A DNA stretch of 64,000 bases from the NCBI RefSeq assembly GCF_014196765.1, contig NZ_JACIEE010000004.1, positions 356,435-420,434 of the forward strand, written 5' to 3'. The stretch comes from Mycoplana azooxidifex (GTDB lineage: Bacteria; Pseudomonadota; Alphaproteobacteria; Rhizobiales; Rhizobiaceae). Every line of letters starts with the position of its first letter. The first letter of the stretch is position 1. The notes under the pieces are model-generated. The model did not search any database. It had not been told where the DNA came from and saw only the letters and a program-made list of their open reading frames with translations. Positions 11,826 through 21,705 of this stretch are shown one piece after another. The translations under genes and the position numbers were made by a program.

Positions 11826-13223
11826 ATGAAAGAGATCGTCTGCAAGCTTCTCGTCATCGGCGCCGGCCCCGGCGGCTATATCTGCGCCATTCGCGCCGGA
11901 CAGCTCGGCGTCGACACAGTCATCGTCGAGGCCGTCAAGGCCGGCGGCACCTGCCTCAATATCGGCTGCATCCCCTCCAAGGCGCTGATCCATGCCGCCG
12001 ACGAGTTCGACAAGGTTCGCCACATGAGCCTTGCCACGGACATACTGGGCATCTCCGTCGAGCAGCCGAAGCTCGACCTGGCCCAGACCGTCCGCTGGAA
12101 GGACGGCATCGTCGGCCGGCTCAACAGCGGCGTGCTCGGGCTGCTGCGCAAGGCCAAGGTCAAGATCGTGCACGGCCCCGCGCGCTTCCGCGACGGCAAG
12201 ACGGTCGAGGTCGAGACGGAAACCGGCACGCAGGTCATCCGCGCCGAGACCGTGGTGATCGCCACCGGTTCCGAACCGGTCGAACTGCCGTTCCTGCCCT
12301 TCGGCGGACCGATCATCTCGTCCACCGAGGCCCTGTCGCTGGCCACCGTGCCGAAGCGGCTCGTGGTCGTCGGCGGCGGCTATATCGGCCTGGAGCTCGG
12401 CACCGCCTTCGCCAAGATGGGCGCCGCGGTGACCGTGGTCGAGGCGACGCCGCAGATCCTGCCGCAATACGACGCCGAACTGGTCAAGCCCGTGGCCAAG
12501 CGGCTTGCCGAGCTCGGCGTGCAGGTCATGACCGATACCAAGGCAAAGGGGCTCTCCGGGCAGGGCGACGGCCTCCTGATCGAGACCGCCGACGGCAAGG
12601 AGCAATCGCTGCCCGCCGACCGGATCCTCGTCACAGTGGGGCGCAAGCCGCGCACCGAGGGCTGGGGGCTCGAGGAACTCGACCTCGACCGCTCCGGACG
12701 GTTCATCCGCGTCGACGACCGCTGCCGCACCTCCATGCGCGGCATTCATGCGATCGGCGACGTCACCGGCGAACCGATGCTCGCCCACCGGGCGATGGCG
12801 CAGGGCGAGATGGTCGCCGAGATCGTCGCTGGGCGCAAGCGTTCGTGGGACAAGCGCTCCATCCCCGCCGTCTGTTTCACCGATCCGGAAATCGTCTCGG
12901 CCGGCCTGTCGCCCGACGAGGCTCGCGCCCAGGGCTATGAGGTCCGTATCGGCCAGTTCCCCTTCAGCGCCAACGGCCGCGCCATGACCACCCAGTCGGA
13001 GGACGGCTTCGTGCGCGTCGTCGCCCGCGCCGACACCAATCTGGTGCTCGGCCTGCAGGCGGTCGGCGCCGGCATCTCCGAACTCTCCAGCGCGTTTTCG
13101 CTGGCGCTCGAAATGGGCGCCCGGTTGGAGGATATCGCCGGCACCATCCATGCCCACCCGACCCGCAGCGAAGGCTTGCAGGAAGCCGCATTGAAAGCCC
13201 TCGGCCATGCCCTCCACATCTGA
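11826..13223 (+). CDS. lpdV: Dihydrolipoyl dehydrogenase (E3) of the branched-chain complex
   Basis: 465 residues. FAD motif IGAGPGGYICAIRAGQLG near the N-terminus, redox disulfide Cys43/Cys48 in GGTCLNIGCIPSK, NAD motif VVGGGYIGLELG near residue 180, and the C-terminal HAHPTRSEG carrying the catalytic His-Glu pair. It reoxidises dihydrolipoamide with NAD+. The dedicated copy within the bkd operon corresponds to LpdV of pseudomonads. The last 17 bases overlap the next gene. Confidence 0.95.
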   Translation: MKEIVCKLLVIGAGPGGYICAIRAGQLGVDTVIVEAVKAGGTCLNIGCIPSKALIHAADEFDKVRHMSLATDILGISVEQPKLDLAQTVRWKDGIVGRLNSGVLGLLRKAKVKIVHGPARFRDGKTVEVETETGTQVIRAETVVIATGSEPVELPFLPFGGPIISSTEALSLATVPKRLVVVGGGYIGLELGTAFAKMGAAVTVVEATPQILPQYDAELVKPVAKRLAELGVQVMTDTKAKGLSGQGDGLLIETADGKEQSLPADRILVTVGRKPRTEGWGLEELDLDRSGRFIRVDDRCRTSMRGIHAIGDVTGEPMLAHRAMAQGEMVAEIVAGRKRSWDKRSIPAVCFTDPEIVSAGLSPDEARAQGYEVRIGQFPFSANGRAMTTQSEDGFVRVVARADTNLVLGLQAVGAGISELSSAFSLALEMGARLEDIAGTIHAHPTRSEGLQEAALKALGHALHI

Positions 13224-14325
13224 CCCCGCAACCACGGCCGCGGCTGCGGCGGAAATCCAGACGCTCGTCGAGCGGACCGGCGCGCTCGGCCGAATCCGGC
13301 TCAACAGGCCGAAGGCGCTGAACAGCCTGACCCTGGCGATGGTGCGCGACATCGAACGGGCGCTGGACGACTTCGAGGACGATCCGCAGGTCGCAGCCGT
13401 CCTTGTCACCGGCGAAGGCGAGCGCGGGCTCTGCGCCGGCGGCGACATCCGCATGATCTACGACGGCGGCAGGGCCGGCTCGGACGCTCCAGCGACCTTC
13501 TGGCGCGAGGAGTACCGCATGAACGCCCGGCTCGCGCGCCTGCGTAAGCCCTATGTGGCGTTCATGGACGGGATCGTCATGGGCGGCGGCGCCGGCGTCT
13601 CCGTCCACGGCAGCCACCGCATCGTCACCGAGCGCACCCGGCTCGCCATGCCCGAAACTGGCATCGGCTTCTTCCCCGATGTCGGCGCCTCGTGGTTCCT
13701 GACGCGCATGAAGGGCGAACTCGGCACCTATGCGGCGCTGACCGGCACACAGCTCCTGGCCGGCGACGCGATCGCATTCGGCCTTGCCGACCACTGCCTC
13801 CCCTCCGCCGGGCTTCCGGCGCTGGTGGACGCGCTGGCGAACCTTCCGGCCCAGGCCACACGCGCCGACGTGTCGGCGACCGTTGCCGCATTGGCCGTCG
13901 CCCCGCCGGATACAGCCGTGGCACAGCAGAAGCCCGCCATAGACCGGCTCTTCGCCTTCGACACGATGGACGAGATCATCCGGGCGCTGCAGGACGACGG
14001 CACGCCCTTTGCGATGGAAACGCTTGCCGCCCTGCAGGCAAGGTCGCCGCTGAGCCTGAAGGTCACGCTGCGGTTGCTGCGCCTCGGCCGCGACGCACCC
14101 TCGCTGGAGGCCTGCCTCGAAAACGAGTTCGCTGCAACCGCGGCCGTCCTGAAGAGCCATGATTTCTACGAGGGCGTGCGCGCCGCGGTGATCGACAAGG
14201 ATCGCAATCCGCAATGGCGCCCGGCACGGCTCGCCGATGTCACCGACACGGACGTCTCTGCGTTCTTTGAGCCCTCGGTCGACCCGCTGTTTCCGGCAGC
14301 CCCTGGGAAAGGAGAGCGCACATGA
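13207..14325 (+). CDS. Enoyl-CoA hydratase/isomerase family, probable 3-hydroxyisobutyryl-CoA hydrolase
   Basis: 372 residues, longer than ordinary crotonases (~260) and matching HIBCH-type hydrolases. The oxyanion-hole segments are ERGLCAGGDIRMIYD and DGIVMGGGAGVSVHG; the hydrolase signature MPETGIGFFPDVGASWFL supplies the Glu and Asp used by HIBCH. It would release 3-hydroxyisobutyrate from its CoA ester in valine degradation, directly feeding MmsB encoded next. The start overlaps lpdV by 17 bases and the stop overlaps mmsB by four, so translation is coupled on both sides. Confidence 0.88.
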   Translation: MPSTSDPATTAAAAAEIQTLVERTGALGRIRLNRPKALNSLTLAMVRDIERALDDFEDDPQVAAVLVTGEGERGLCAGGDIRMIYDGGRAGSDAPATFWREEYRMNARLARLRKPYVAFMDGIVMGGGAGVSVHGSHRIVTERTRLAMPETGIGFFPDVGASWFLTRMKGELGTYAALTGTQLLAGDAIAFGLADHCLPSAGLPALVDALANLPAQATRADVSATVAALAVAPPDTAVAQQKPAIDRLFAFDTMDEIIRALQDDGTPFAMETLAALQARSPLSLKVTLRLLRLGRDAPSLEACLENEFAATAAVLKSHDFYEGVRAAVIDKDRNPQWRPARLADVTDTDVSAFFEPSVDPLFPAAPGKGERT

Positions 14326-15215
14326 CCTCCATCGCATTCATCGGCCTCGGTCACATGGGCGGCCCCATGGCCGCGAACCTGGTGGGGGCGGGGCACGACG
14401 TCCGCGGCTTCGATCTGGCGGGCCCGTCGCTCGAGCTCGCCCGGCAGAACGGCATCGCCACATTCCCCTCCCTTGCCGAGACGGTTTCCGGGGCGGGCAC
14501 GGTCATCACCATGCTCCCGGCCGGAAAGCACGTGCTCGCGGTCTGGCAGGAACTGGTGGAGGCGGTTCCGGCCGGCACGCTCCTCATCGACTGCTCGACG
14601 ATCGACATCGACAGCGCCGGCAAGGCCCATGCGCTTGCGGCTGCAAAAGGTTGCCCGGCGCTCGACGCCCCCGTCTCGGGAGGCACCGGCGGGGCTGCGG
14701 CGGGCACGCTCACCTTCATGATCGGCGGCGCAGTCGAGGTCTTTGCCGGCGCAGAGCCCGTCTTCAAGGCGATGGGCAGCAGGATCATACACTGCGGCGA
14801 CGCCTCGGCCGGCCAGGCGGCCAAGATCTGCAATAACATGATCCTCGGCATCAGCATGATCGCCGTCGGCGAGGCTTTCGTGCTCGGCGAAAAGCTAGGC
14901 CTCACCCACCAGGCGCTCTACGACGTCGCCTCCGTCTCCTCCGGCCAGTGCTGGTCGCTGACGACCTATTGCCCGGTGCCCGGCCCCGTGCCGACATCGC
15001 CCGCCAATCGCAACTACGAGCCGGGTTTCGCAGCAGCCTTGATGCTGAAGGACCTGAAGCTGTCGCAGGCGGCCGCCGAGGACGCGGGCGCCATGACGCC
15101 GCTCGGCGCCAAGGCCGCACGCCTCTATCAGCTCTTTGCCGACGAGGGTTTCGGCGAGAAGGATTTCTCTGGCATCATCAACATGTTGCGCGATAAATCC
15201 GTTTCGGGCGCCTGA
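14322..15215 (+). CDS. mmsB: 3-Hydroxyisobutyrate dehydrogenase
   Basis: 297 residues, ATGA overlap with the upstream hydrolase gene. N-terminal NAD-binding motif [13 protein letters not shown], substrate-binding [19 protein letters not shown] near residue 120, and catalytic lysine in [13 protein letters not shown] near residue 170. These mark the beta-hydroxyacid dehydrogenase family and specifically the HIBADH branch. It oxidises 3-hydroxyisobutyrate to methylmalonate semialdehyde. The following step (MmsA) is not encoded in this window. Confidence 0.93.
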   Translation: MTSIAFIGLGHMGGPMAANLVGAGHDVRGFDLAGPSLELARQNGIATFPSLAETVSGAGTVITMLPAGKHVLAVWQELVEAVPAGTLLIDCSTIDIDSAGKAHALAAAKGCPALDAPVSGGTGGAAAGTLTFMIGGAVEVFAGAEPVFKAMGSRIIHCGDASAGQAAKICNNMILGISMIAVGEAFVLGEKLGLTHQALYDVASVSSGQCWSLTTYCPVPGPVPTSPANRNYEPGFAAALMLKDLKLSQAAAEDAGAMTPLGAKAARLYQLFADEGFGEKDFSGIINMLRDKSVSGA

Positions 15216-15247
15216 CGGGCCCGAACCAGAAAACAGGAGAAACGTCG

Positions 15248-16018
15248 TTGGAAAAGCCGATCATCGTCGAACGTCAGGGCCGCGTCGTCATCGTCAGGCT
15301 GAACCGGCCGGCGGCACGCAACGCGCTCAATTCCGAGATCATGCTGGCCTTAGGGAACGAGCTTGCGCCGCTCGACCGCGATCCCGGCGTCGGTTGCTTC
15401 GTCATCACCGGCTCGGACAAGGCCTTCGCCGCCGGCGCCGATATCAAGGAGATGGCCGAAAAGTCGTTTTCGGAAATGTATAACGACGACTTCTTCGCCG
15501 GCTGGGACCGTTTTGCGGCGCTGCGCACGCCGAAGATCGCGGCCGTCTCCGGCTATGCGCTCGGTGGCGGCTGCGAGCTTGCGATGATGTGCGACATAAT
15601 CTTCGCCGCCGACACGGCCATGTTCGGCCAGCCCGAGATCAAGCTGGGCGTCATCCCCGGCATGGGCGGCTCGCAACGCCTGACGAGACTCGTCGGCAAG
15701 GCCAAGGCAATGGACCTGATCCTCACCGGCCGGATGATGGATGCCACCGAAGCCGAGCGTTGCGGCCTGGTCGCCCGCATCGTTCCCGCCGAGAGGCTGA
15801 TGGCGGAAGCGTTCCAAGCGGCCGAAACCATAGCCGGCTATGGAAAGGCCGCGACGACGGCGGCTCGTGAAGCTGTCGACCGGGCACTTGAAGTGGGCCA
15901 GCGCGAGGGCATCCTGTTCGAGCGCCGGCTGTTCCACGCGCTCTTCGCCACGGCGGATCAGAAGGAAGGCATGGCGGCCTTCGTCGAGAAGCGGAGCCCG
16001 AACTTCGAGGGCAAATAG
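15248..16018 (+). CDS. Enoyl-CoA hydratase
   Basis: 256 residues from a TTG start preceded by a good AGGAG six to eight bases upstream; no ATG lies near the family N-terminus. Oxyanion-hole loops [12 protein letters not shown] and [15 protein letters not shown], and the catalytic pair of glutamates in [10 protein letters not shown] and [20 protein letters not shown], are all present, as in classical crotonase. It hydrates methacrylyl-CoA, tiglyl-CoA or crotonyl-CoA; in this operon the valine and isoleucine intermediates are the obvious substrates. Last gene of the operon, 32 bases after mmsB. Confidence 0.9.
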   Translation: MEKPIIVERQGRVVIVRLNRPAARNALNSEIMLALGNELAPLDRDPGVGCFVITGSDKAFAAGADIKEMAEKSFSEMYNDDFFAGWDRFAALRTPKIAAVSGYALGGGCELAMMCDIIFAADTAMFGQPEIKLGVIPGMGGSQRLTRLVGKAKAMDLILTGRMMDATEAERCGLVARIVPAERLMAEAFQAAETIAGYGKAATTAAREAVDRALEVGQREGILFERRLFHALFATADQKEGMAAFVEKRSPNFEGK

Positions 16019-16063
16019 CGCCCCGGCAGGCAGGTCGAGCCCGGTTTTCAGTGGGTCGTACGG

Positions 16064-16228
16064 TCAGTGCCGGGTCTCGGCCGGCATCTCCTCGCGCAGA
16101 AAGCGGCCGGCTTCGTTCAGCGCGCTGACCAGCATGTCGGTCAGGACGTCGCCGTTGCCGCCTTCGAGAAACCGGGCGATCGTCTCCTCGCTGATTTCCC
16201 CGTTCCGCTGTCCATCGTCCGACGTCAT
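16064..16228 (-). CDS. Small acidic hypothetical protein
   Basis: 54 residues (begins MTSDDGQRNGEISEETIARF, ends EEMPAETRH), predicted mostly helical and acidic, no signal peptide or membrane segment. Support comes from a strong ribosome site (GGGGGAG, seven bases before the ATG) and a coding-like composition. It lies convergent with the enoyl-CoA hydratase gene. No family recognised and no function proposed. Confidence 0.55.
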   Translation of the reverse strand: MTSDDGQRNGEISEETIARFLEGGNGDVLTDMLVSALNEAGRFLREEMPAETRH

Positions 16229-16442
16229 GTCGTTCTCCCCCTCTTCCCGCGGCACCTAGGCCAGTCGCGGGTCATTTCAATGGCCGGCCTGCATCCGGGG
16301 CGTCATCGGAGACGCAACCGTGGCAGTACCGTATCGAAGGGAGATAGGAAGCGAGGCTTGCGCTGGGCTGTCCAACGGGACAAGCGGGCGAAGCAGATCC
16401 GGGCCGCTGGTCGCTCGGGACCATGGCCGGCGGATGTGGCGA

Positions 16443-16475
16443 AAGCCCGGCCGGCAGCGGCGGCCGGCCGGGCTT
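16443..16475 (-). terminator. GC-rich hairpin after the molybdenum oxidoreductase operon
   Basis: A perfect 13-bp stem (16443-16455 with 16463-16475, AAGCCCGGCCGGC) with a 7-base loop lies six bases beyond the stop of the molybdopterin subunit gene. On the minus strand only a short TTTC follows, so the intrinsic terminator is plausible but weak. Confidence 0.55.
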
Positions 16476-16481
16476 CGTCGA

Positions 16482-18698
16482 TCAGGCGTTCAGCGCCTTT
16501 GCAAAGGGCATGACGCGGATCCGCTTGCCGAGTGCGCGGTAGGCGGCATTGGCCACTGCCGGGCCGGTCGGCGGAACGCCGGGCTCGCCGATGCCGGAAG
16601 GCGCATTGGCGGACGCCAGGATATGGACCTCCACCGTCGGCATCGCATCGATCCTGAGCGGCGTGTAGGTGTCGAAGTTGCCCTGGTCGACCTGGCCCCC
16701 GGTTAGAGTGATCTCCTCGCCGAGGATCGAGCCGAGGCCGAAGCCGATGCCCCCTTCCACCTGGGAACGAACCTGGTCGGGATTGACCGCCAGGCCGCAG
16801 TCAACCGCGGCGACGATGCGCTCGACCTTGATCCCGCCGCTTCCGTCCGCCGTGACCTCGGCCACCTGCGCAACCACCGAGCCGAAGCTCTCGGCCACGG
16901 AGACCCCGCGGAAGCGACCCTCCGGCAGCGGCTTGTCCCAGCCGGCCTTCTCGGCCACGAGCTTGAGCACGACAGCATGGCGCGAATCCGGCTCCAGCAT
17001 CGACAGGCGGAACTCGACCGGATCGCGTCCCGCCGCCTCGGCCACCTCGTCAAGGAAGACCTCGGCTGCGAAGGCCGTGTGGGTCGAGCCGACCGAACGC
17101 CACCAGAGAACCGGAACGCCGACCTCGGTCGTCGTCAGGCCCACCTTCTGGTTGGGGATGGCATAGGGCAGGTTGTTCGCCCCTTCCACCGAGGTCGGGT
17201 CGACGCCGTTCTGGATCGAGCCCTCGAAGGCCGTCTTCGCCATGATCGACTGGCCCACCACATGGTTCTCCCACGCGACAAGCTTGCCGTCCGCATCGAG
17301 ACCGGCCTTGACGCTATGCACATAGGCCGGCCGGTAGCGACCGGCGCGCATGTCGTTCTCGCGGGTCCACTGCACCTTCACCGGCGCCCGGAAGCCGATC
17401 GCCTTGGCCACATGAACGGCCTCGGCCACGATGTCGCCGTCGAACGTGGCCCGGCGGCCGAAGCTGCCGCCCGCCTTCATGACGTGGAGGTGCACCTTGT
17501 CCACGGCGACCCCGGCGATCTGGCTTGCGATCTGCTGCTGGACATCCGGGAACTGCAGCCCGCCCCAGACCTCCAGCGTGCCGTCCTCGTTCATGCGCGC
17601 AACCGCGTTGAGAGGCTCCATCGGCGCATGCGCCAGATAGGGGAACTCGAAGTTCGCCTCGAGCACCTTGGCGGCCGAGGCAAAGCCCGTCTCGACGTTG
17701 CCGTCGTTGCGGGCCGTGGCGACGGGCGCCTTGCCGGCAAGATCGCGATACATCGCCATCAGGTCGGTCGTGCTGCGCTTTTCTGCGCCGGTGTCGTCCC
17801 ACTCGACGGTCACGGCATCACGGCCCTTGATGGCGGCCCACATGGTGTCGCCGACCACGGCGACGCCGCGGGGCGTCTCGACGACGTCGACCACGCCCTT
17901 GACCTTCTTCGCCTCCTCGGCGTTGAACGACTTCACCTTCGCGCCGAACAGCGGCGGATGGATCATCACCGCCGTCAGCAGGCCGGGCAGCTTCACGTCG
18001 ATCGTGTACTGCTGCGTCCCGTTGGCCTTGCGGGCGCTATCGAAGCGCTTCAGCTTCTCGTTGCCGATCAAGGTCCACTCGGCCGGCTGCTTCAGCGTCA
18101 CCTCGGCCGGCACCGGCAGGGTCGCGGCCTTCGCGGCGAAGACCCCGAAGTGCCCGCTCTTGCCGGACGGATGCGACAGGACGCCGTTCTCGACGGTGAT
18201 CTCCGCCGCGTTCACACCCCACTCGGCGGCGGCTGCCGCGACCAGCATGGTGCGGGCGGCGGCACCCGCCTTGCGATAGCGCTCCCACGACGTCACCATC
18301 GAGGTGGAGCCGCCGGTCCCCTGGATCGCCCCGCCGAAGGCGATGTTGCCATAGACCTTGACGTTTCCGGCAGCACCGACCACGTCGATCGTCGCCCAAT
18401 CGGCACCGAGTTCCTCGGCCACCAGCGTGGCAAGGCCGTTATAGGAGCCCTGACCCATCTCGAACTGCGACGACAGGACCGTCACCTTGCCGTCGCCGTC
18501 GATGACGACATAGGGCGAGAAACTGTGCTGCCCGTCACCGGCCGCCGTCTCGCTTGCGAGCGCCGGCGCCATGGCGGCAATGTTGAAGCCCACCGCAAGG
18601 CCGCCGCCGGCAGCAAGCGCACCGAGCAGGAACTGGCGGCGGGAAGCCTGCACCGACTTTGCCGGCAATGTCATCGATTGCATCATCTTGGGAATCAT
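16482..18698 (-). CDS. Molybdopterin-binding aldehyde/isoquinoline oxidoreductase subunit, Tat-exported
   Basis: 738 residues. The N-terminus carries a twin-arginine signal ([19 protein letters not shown], about residues 19-50), so the folded enzyme is exported to the periplasm. The body is the large xanthine-oxidase-family subunit of the IorB type, with duplicated molybdopterin-binding parts ([20 protein letters not shown] near residue 80; [18 protein letters not shown] near 415) and Glu705 in [15 protein letters not shown] as the expected catalytic base. It hydroxylates aldehydes or N-heterocycles; the substrate is unknown. The start follows TGGAGG. Three bases separate it from the 2Fe-2S subunit gene. 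No cytochrome subunit is adjacent, which some relatives have. Confidence 0.9.
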   Translation of the reverse strand: MIPKMMQSMTLPAKSVQASRRQFLLGALAAGGGLAVGFNIAAMAPALASETAAGDGQHSFSPYVVIDGDGKVTVLSSQFEMGQGSYNGLATLVAEELGADWATIDVVGAAGNVKVYGNIAFGGAIQGTGGSTSMVTSWERYRKAGAAARTMLVAAAAAEWGVNAAEITVENGVLSHPSGKSGHFGVFAAKAATLPVPAEVTLKQPAEWTLIGNEKLKRFDSARKANGTQQYTIDVKLPGLLTAVMIHPPLFGAKVKSFNAEEAKKVKGVVDVVETPRGVAVVGDTMWAAIKGRDAVTVEWDDTGAEKRSTTDLMAMYRDLAGKAPVATARNDGNVETGFASAAKVLEANFEFPYLAHAPMEPLNAVARMNEDGTLEVWGGLQFPDVQQQIASQIAGVAVDKVHLHVMKAGGSFGRRATFDGDIVAEAVHVAKAIGFRAPVKVQWTRENDMRAGRYRPAYVHSVKAGLDADGKLVAWENHVVGQSIMAKTAFEGSIQNGVDPTSVEGANNLPYAIPNQKVGLTTTEVGVPVLWWRSVGSTHTAFAAEVFLDEVAEAAGRDPVEFRLSMLEPDSRHAVVLKLVAEKAGWDKPLPEGRFRGVSVAESFGSVVAQVAEVTADGSGGIKVERIVAAVDCGLAVNPDQVRSQVEGGIGFGLGSILGEEITLTGGQVDQGNFDTYTPLRIDAMPTVEVHILASANAPSGIGEPGVPPTGPAVANAAYRALGKRIRVMPFAKALNA

Positions 18699-18701
18699 CG
18701 G

Positions 18702-19160
18702 TCAGGCCTCCAGGCGTTTTGCAGCATCGTGGATACCGGCCCGGATGCGGTGATAAGTGGCGCACCGACAGAGGTTTCCGGACATGGCGGCGTCAATGTC
18801 GTCGTCGGTGGGCTTCGGATTGTTGGCCAGCAGGTCGGTCGCCGACATGATCTGGCCGGACTGACAGTATCCGCATTGCGGCACGTCGAGGTCGGCCCAG
18901 ACCGCCTGCACCGTTTCGGCGACCTTGCCGCTGATGCCTTCGATCGTCGTCACCTGTGCGCCCTCGATGTCGCCGACGAAGGTCTGGCAGGACCGGACCG
19001 GGACGCCGTCGACATGAACCGTGCAGGCGCCGCACTGGGCCATGCCGCACCCGAACTTCGTTCCCGTCAGCCCGACGAGATCGCGAATGACCCAGAGCAG
19101 GGGCATGTCCGGCTCGGCGTCCACGCTGTGTGCGGTGCCGTTGATGGTTACAGTCACCAT
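18702..19160 (-). CDS. 2Fe-2S subunit of molybdenum oxidoreductase
   Basis: 152 residues from an ATG with AAGGAGACAATC upstream; an in-frame extension to 19352 lacks support. Plant-type ferredoxin cluster ligands Cys38, Cys43, Cys46 and Cys58, then the C-terminal all-helical domain with Cys96, Cys99, Cys131 and Cys133 ([22 protein letters not shown]). This is the IorA/CoxS layout: two 2Fe-2S clusters carry electrons from the molybdopterin subunit. It has no signal of its own and probably travels out with the Tat-tagged partner. First gene of the two-gene unit. Confidence 0.93.
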   Translation of the reverse strand: MVTVTINGTAHSVDAEPDMPLLWVIRDLVGLTGTKFGCGMAQCGACTVHVDGVPVRSCQTFVGDIEGAQVTTIEGISGKVAETVQAVWADLDVPQCGYCQSGQIMSATDLLANNPKPTDDDIDAAMSGNLCRCATYHRIRAGIHDAAKRLEA

Positions 19161-19382
19161 GATTGTCTCCTTGCGTTGAGGCATGAAGCTGGGGCGGCCG
19201 GCATGCAAATGCCCAGACGAGCCGCCACGGCAGCGAGCCATGCGAGCGGGTGCACGATAGGAGAAGGCGGCTGCAGGGGATAGAAACGATCCTGCCGGAT
19301 TATTGCCCGATCCTGTCGGAAGGGCCAGCCGCTGCCGATCGGCCGGTAACATTTCCGCGACCCGGTGCGGCGGGAGGACGTG

Positions 19383-20327
19383 CTAGCCCACCGATCCCCG
19401 GCGCGTGGAATCGTCCGAATTGAGGATCACCTTGATGTCCCGGACCGGCGGATGGCCGAACATCCTGCGGTATTCGCGGCTGAACTGGGTAGGGCTCTCG
19501 TAGCCGACGCGTAGCGCCACGGTGGCCGCGTCCAGCGGTTCGGCAAGCATGAGATCGCGCGCGTGATGGAGCCGAAGCTGCTTCTGGAACTGCAGCGGGC
19601 TCATGGCCGTCATCGCGCGAAAATGATGGTGCAGCGTGGAAACGCCCATGTTGGCGACTTCGGCGAGTTCCTCGACGCGCAGCGGCCGCGTATAGTTCTC
19701 CTTCAGCCAGGCCACAGCCTTGGCCACGCGATTGCTGCTGGTGCCGCTGAGCGCGATCCGCCGCAGCCGCGCGCCCTGCTCGCCCGTGAGCAGCCGGTAG
19801 AGGATCTCTCCATGGACATGACCGGCCATGAACGGGATATCCTCCGGGGAATTCGCAAGCGAAATCAATCTGTAGAAAGCATCGAGCAATTCCGGCGTCG
19901 CCACCCCCACCGCAACGTCGAGATCGCGGCCGTTCGCCTCCGTGCCGTTGAGATCGAAGTCGGCGATCAGGCGCCGCAGCTTCTCCAGATCGAGCCGGAG
20001 CGACGCCGCAACGTAGGGCTCCCCTTCGCTCGCCTCGCAGATCTGCCCCGTCATCGGCAGGCCGATCGCGGTCAGGAAGAAGCACCGCTCGTCGTAGACG
20101 AAGGTCTCCCCGCCCACATGCACGCGCTTGCTTCCCTTGATGATCACCGAAAGGGACGGCTCGTAGACGGTGGAGAAGGGACCCGCGGGCTCGACGACGC
20201 GGAAGAGGGAAAGACCGGGCACGCCGTGTTCGAAGGAACGTCCGTCCCACGGCAGCCGCGACAGGACCTCCAGAATCCGCTCGCGAATGCCGGCGGTTTC
20301 CGCGCGCAGGTCCAGGTCCGTCACCAT
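19383..20327 (-). CDS. AraC-family regulator (YqhC-like)
   Basis: About 314 residues. The N-terminal cupin-like AraC_N domain contains YEPSLSVIIKGSKRVHVGGETFVYDERCFFLTAIGLP-type features (residues ~55-95). The C-terminal ~100 residues hold two helix-turn-helix motifs (VEELAEVANMGVSTLHHHF; DAATVALRVGYESPTQFSREY). Family members such as YqhC respond to reactive aldehydes and activate adjacent oxidoreductase genes. It sits directly upstream of, and on the same strand as, the iorAB-like operon, so it may regulate that aldehyde-type oxidase (inference). Start either ATG 20327 or the TTG two codons upstream, which is better spaced from GGAG. Confidence 0.85.
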   Translation of the reverse strand: MVTDLDLRAETAGIRERILEVLSRLPWDGRSFEHGVPGLSLFRVVEPAGPFSTVYEPSLSVIIKGSKRVHVGGETFVYDERCFFLTAIGLPMTGQICEASEGEPYVAASLRLDLEKLRRLIADFDLNGTEANGRDLDVAVGVATPELLDAFYRLISLANSPEDIPFMAGHVHGEILYRLLTGEQGARLRRIALSGTSSNRVAKAVAWLKENYTRPLRVEELAEVANMGVSTLHHHFRAMTAMSPLQFQKQLRLHHARDLMLAEPLDAATVALRVGYESPTQFSREYRRMFGHPPVRDIKVILNSDDSTRRGSVG

Positions 20328-20466
20328 GTTCAACCGCTGCCGTCTCCATGCTATCGTGCATCCATACCTACACGATCGGCGGGCGATTGTCGCGCGAAAA
20401 TTGCCGATCGCTTCCGCACGCGAGAGGATCGGGCAATGCTGTGAACCGGCGCTAAGCCGGTGTGCG

Positions 20467-20503
20467 CCGATGCCTCGCCCCTTGTTGCAGGGCGAGGCAT
20501 CGG
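20467..20503 (-). terminator. Strong hairpin after the RTX-repeat gene
   Basis: A perfect 14-bp stem (20467-20480 with 20490-20503, CCGATGCCTCGCCC) closes a 9-base loop 11 bases beyond the RTX gene stop. There is no clear T-run, so it may be a terminator or an mRNA-stabilising end. Confidence 0.6.
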
Positions 20504-20514
20504 ACGGGGGAAGA

Positions 20515-21555
20515 TCAGACGAAGAGGAAGTCGCTTTCGCGCAGCTCGGCGACCGTGGTGTCCTCCAGCGTCAGCCGCGCGCCGCCGAAGTCGAAGCGCA
20601 GGTCGTCGCCGCCATCGACTGGACGCGCCAGCGCCACCAGGTCGTCGAAGTCCGACACACCGAGGGACTTGCCGATCCGGACCGTATCGGTGCCGGCACG
20701 GTAGTCCTCGATCTCCGTGTAACCGCGGGTGAAGACGAACGTGTCGGCGCCGCTGCCGCCGTGCAGCTCGTTGCGGCCGCTGCCGCCGTCGAGCCAGTCG
20801 TTACCGGCACCGCCTTCGAGATCGTCATTGCCCCCCTCGCCATGGAGCCGGTCGTTGCCCTTGCCGCCCTCAAGCTCGTCGTGGCCGGTGCCACCGTACA
20901 GCTTGTCCTTGCCGTCACCGCCACGAATGTCGTCGCTGCCGGTGCCACCCCGGAGCGTATCGTTACCCCCATAACCCCAGATATCGTCGTTGCCGGCGCC
21001 GGCATTGATCGTATCGGCCTTCCCGGTCCCCCTGTGCTGCCCATCCGCGGAAGGCGTGGGATCCAAGGGGTCGGAGGCGGAGAAGCCGAAATGGGACGCC
21101 TTCAGGCTCGAAAGCTTCACGTCCTCGAGGCGCAGCGTGTTGCCGCCGCCGAAATTGAACAGCACGTCCTCGCCGTCATCGACCTGGCGTGCCTTGCCCA
21201 TCAGTTCGGCGAAGGAATCGATGCCCAGCGAACTGGAAAGGCTGATCTTGTCGTCGCGGATGCTGAAATCGTCGATCTCGTCGCGGCCGGAATGATAGAC
21301 GAACAGATCCTTGCCCGCGCCGCCCTCGAGCTCGTCGTTGCCGGCCCCGCCGATCAGCGTGTCGTTGCCGCTGCCGCCCTCGAGCTCGTCATGCCCGGCG
21401 CCGCCGTCCAGCCGGTCGTTGCCCGTGCCGCCTTCGAGGTCGTCATTGCCGGCATAACCGTAGAGCTTGTCGTTGCCGTCGCGTCCGAAAATGTCGTCGT
21501 CCCTGCCCGTTCCCTTCAGCAGATCGGCTTTCGTCGTTCCGTTCAATCTGGCCAT
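20515..21555 (-). CDS. Duplicated RTX (hemolysin-type calcium-binding) repeat protein
   Basis: 346 residues from MARLNGTTKA; AAAGGA lies nine bases before this ATG, whereas the ATG three codons upstream has no room for a site. Two homologous modules, residues ~1-160 and ~175-346. Each begins with GGxGxDxLx nonapeptide repeats (about 7 and 9) that form a calcium beta-roll, and ends with a repeat-free tail of shared sequence (SLGIDSFAELMGKARQVDDG against SLGVSDFDDLVALARPVDGG, then an FGG-LxLEDxxxxxLxxSxFxF end). No enzymatic domain. The acidic, hydrophobic C-terminus (ESDFLFV) fits type I secretion. It is divergent from the PepSY/two-component operon. Function unknown; possibly an extracellular matrix or adhesion factor. 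Confidence 0.88.
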   Translation of the reverse strand: MARLNGTTKADLLKGTGRDDDIFGRDGNDKLYGYAGNDDLEGGTGNDRLDGGAGHDELEGGSGNDTLIGGAGNDELEGGAGKDLFVYHSGRDEIDDFSIRDDKISLSSSLGIDSFAELMGKARQVDDGEDVLFNFGGGNTLRLEDVKLSSLKASHFGFSASDPLDPTPSADGQHRGTGKADTINAGAGNDDIWGYGGNDTLRGGTGSDDIRGGDGKDKLYGGTGHDELEGGKGNDRLHGEGGNDDLEGGAGNDWLDGGSGRNELHGGSGADTFVFTRGYTEIEDYRAGTDTVRIGKSLGVSDFDDLVALARPVDGGDDLRFDFGGARLTLEDTTVAELRESDFLFV

Positions 21556-21655
21556 GTCCAGCATCCTTTCAGTTCTGAGTGGCGGCACCGTCGGAAAGAC
21601 CCAACCGGCGCCATGGCGAATGGGCGGACACTGGACGACACCACCTTTTGCCGTC

Positions 21656-21700
21656 CTGACAGCGGCTGTCAGCGAGTTGTCAGCTTCGCCCGGATATGCA
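21656..21700 (+). promoter_or_regulatory. PhoP-box-like direct repeat and -10 of the two-component operon
   Basis: CTGTCAG (21666-21672) and TTGTCAG (21677-21683) form a direct repeat with 11-base periodicity, typical of OmpR/PhoP-type regulators. An inverted copy CTGACAG lies at 21656-21662. Twelve bases further on, TATGCA (21695-21700) is a possible -10 hexamer; in PhoP-type promoters the box replaces the -35 at this spacing. The inferred start of transcription falls on or next to the ATG at 21706. This is pattern recognition, not an established site. Confidence 0.5.
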
Positions 21701-21705
21701 AGAGC

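Noticed and set aside
16977-19283. 768-codon plus-strand ORF opposite the molybdenum oxidoreductase genes
   Set aside because: Shadow of genes with complete cofactor motifs on the other strand.
20700-21480. Regularly spaced short repeats suggesting a CRISPR array
   Set aside because: The 27-base periodicity encodes RTX nonapeptides in an intact gene; repeats are degenerate at DNA level and there are no spacers or cas genes.
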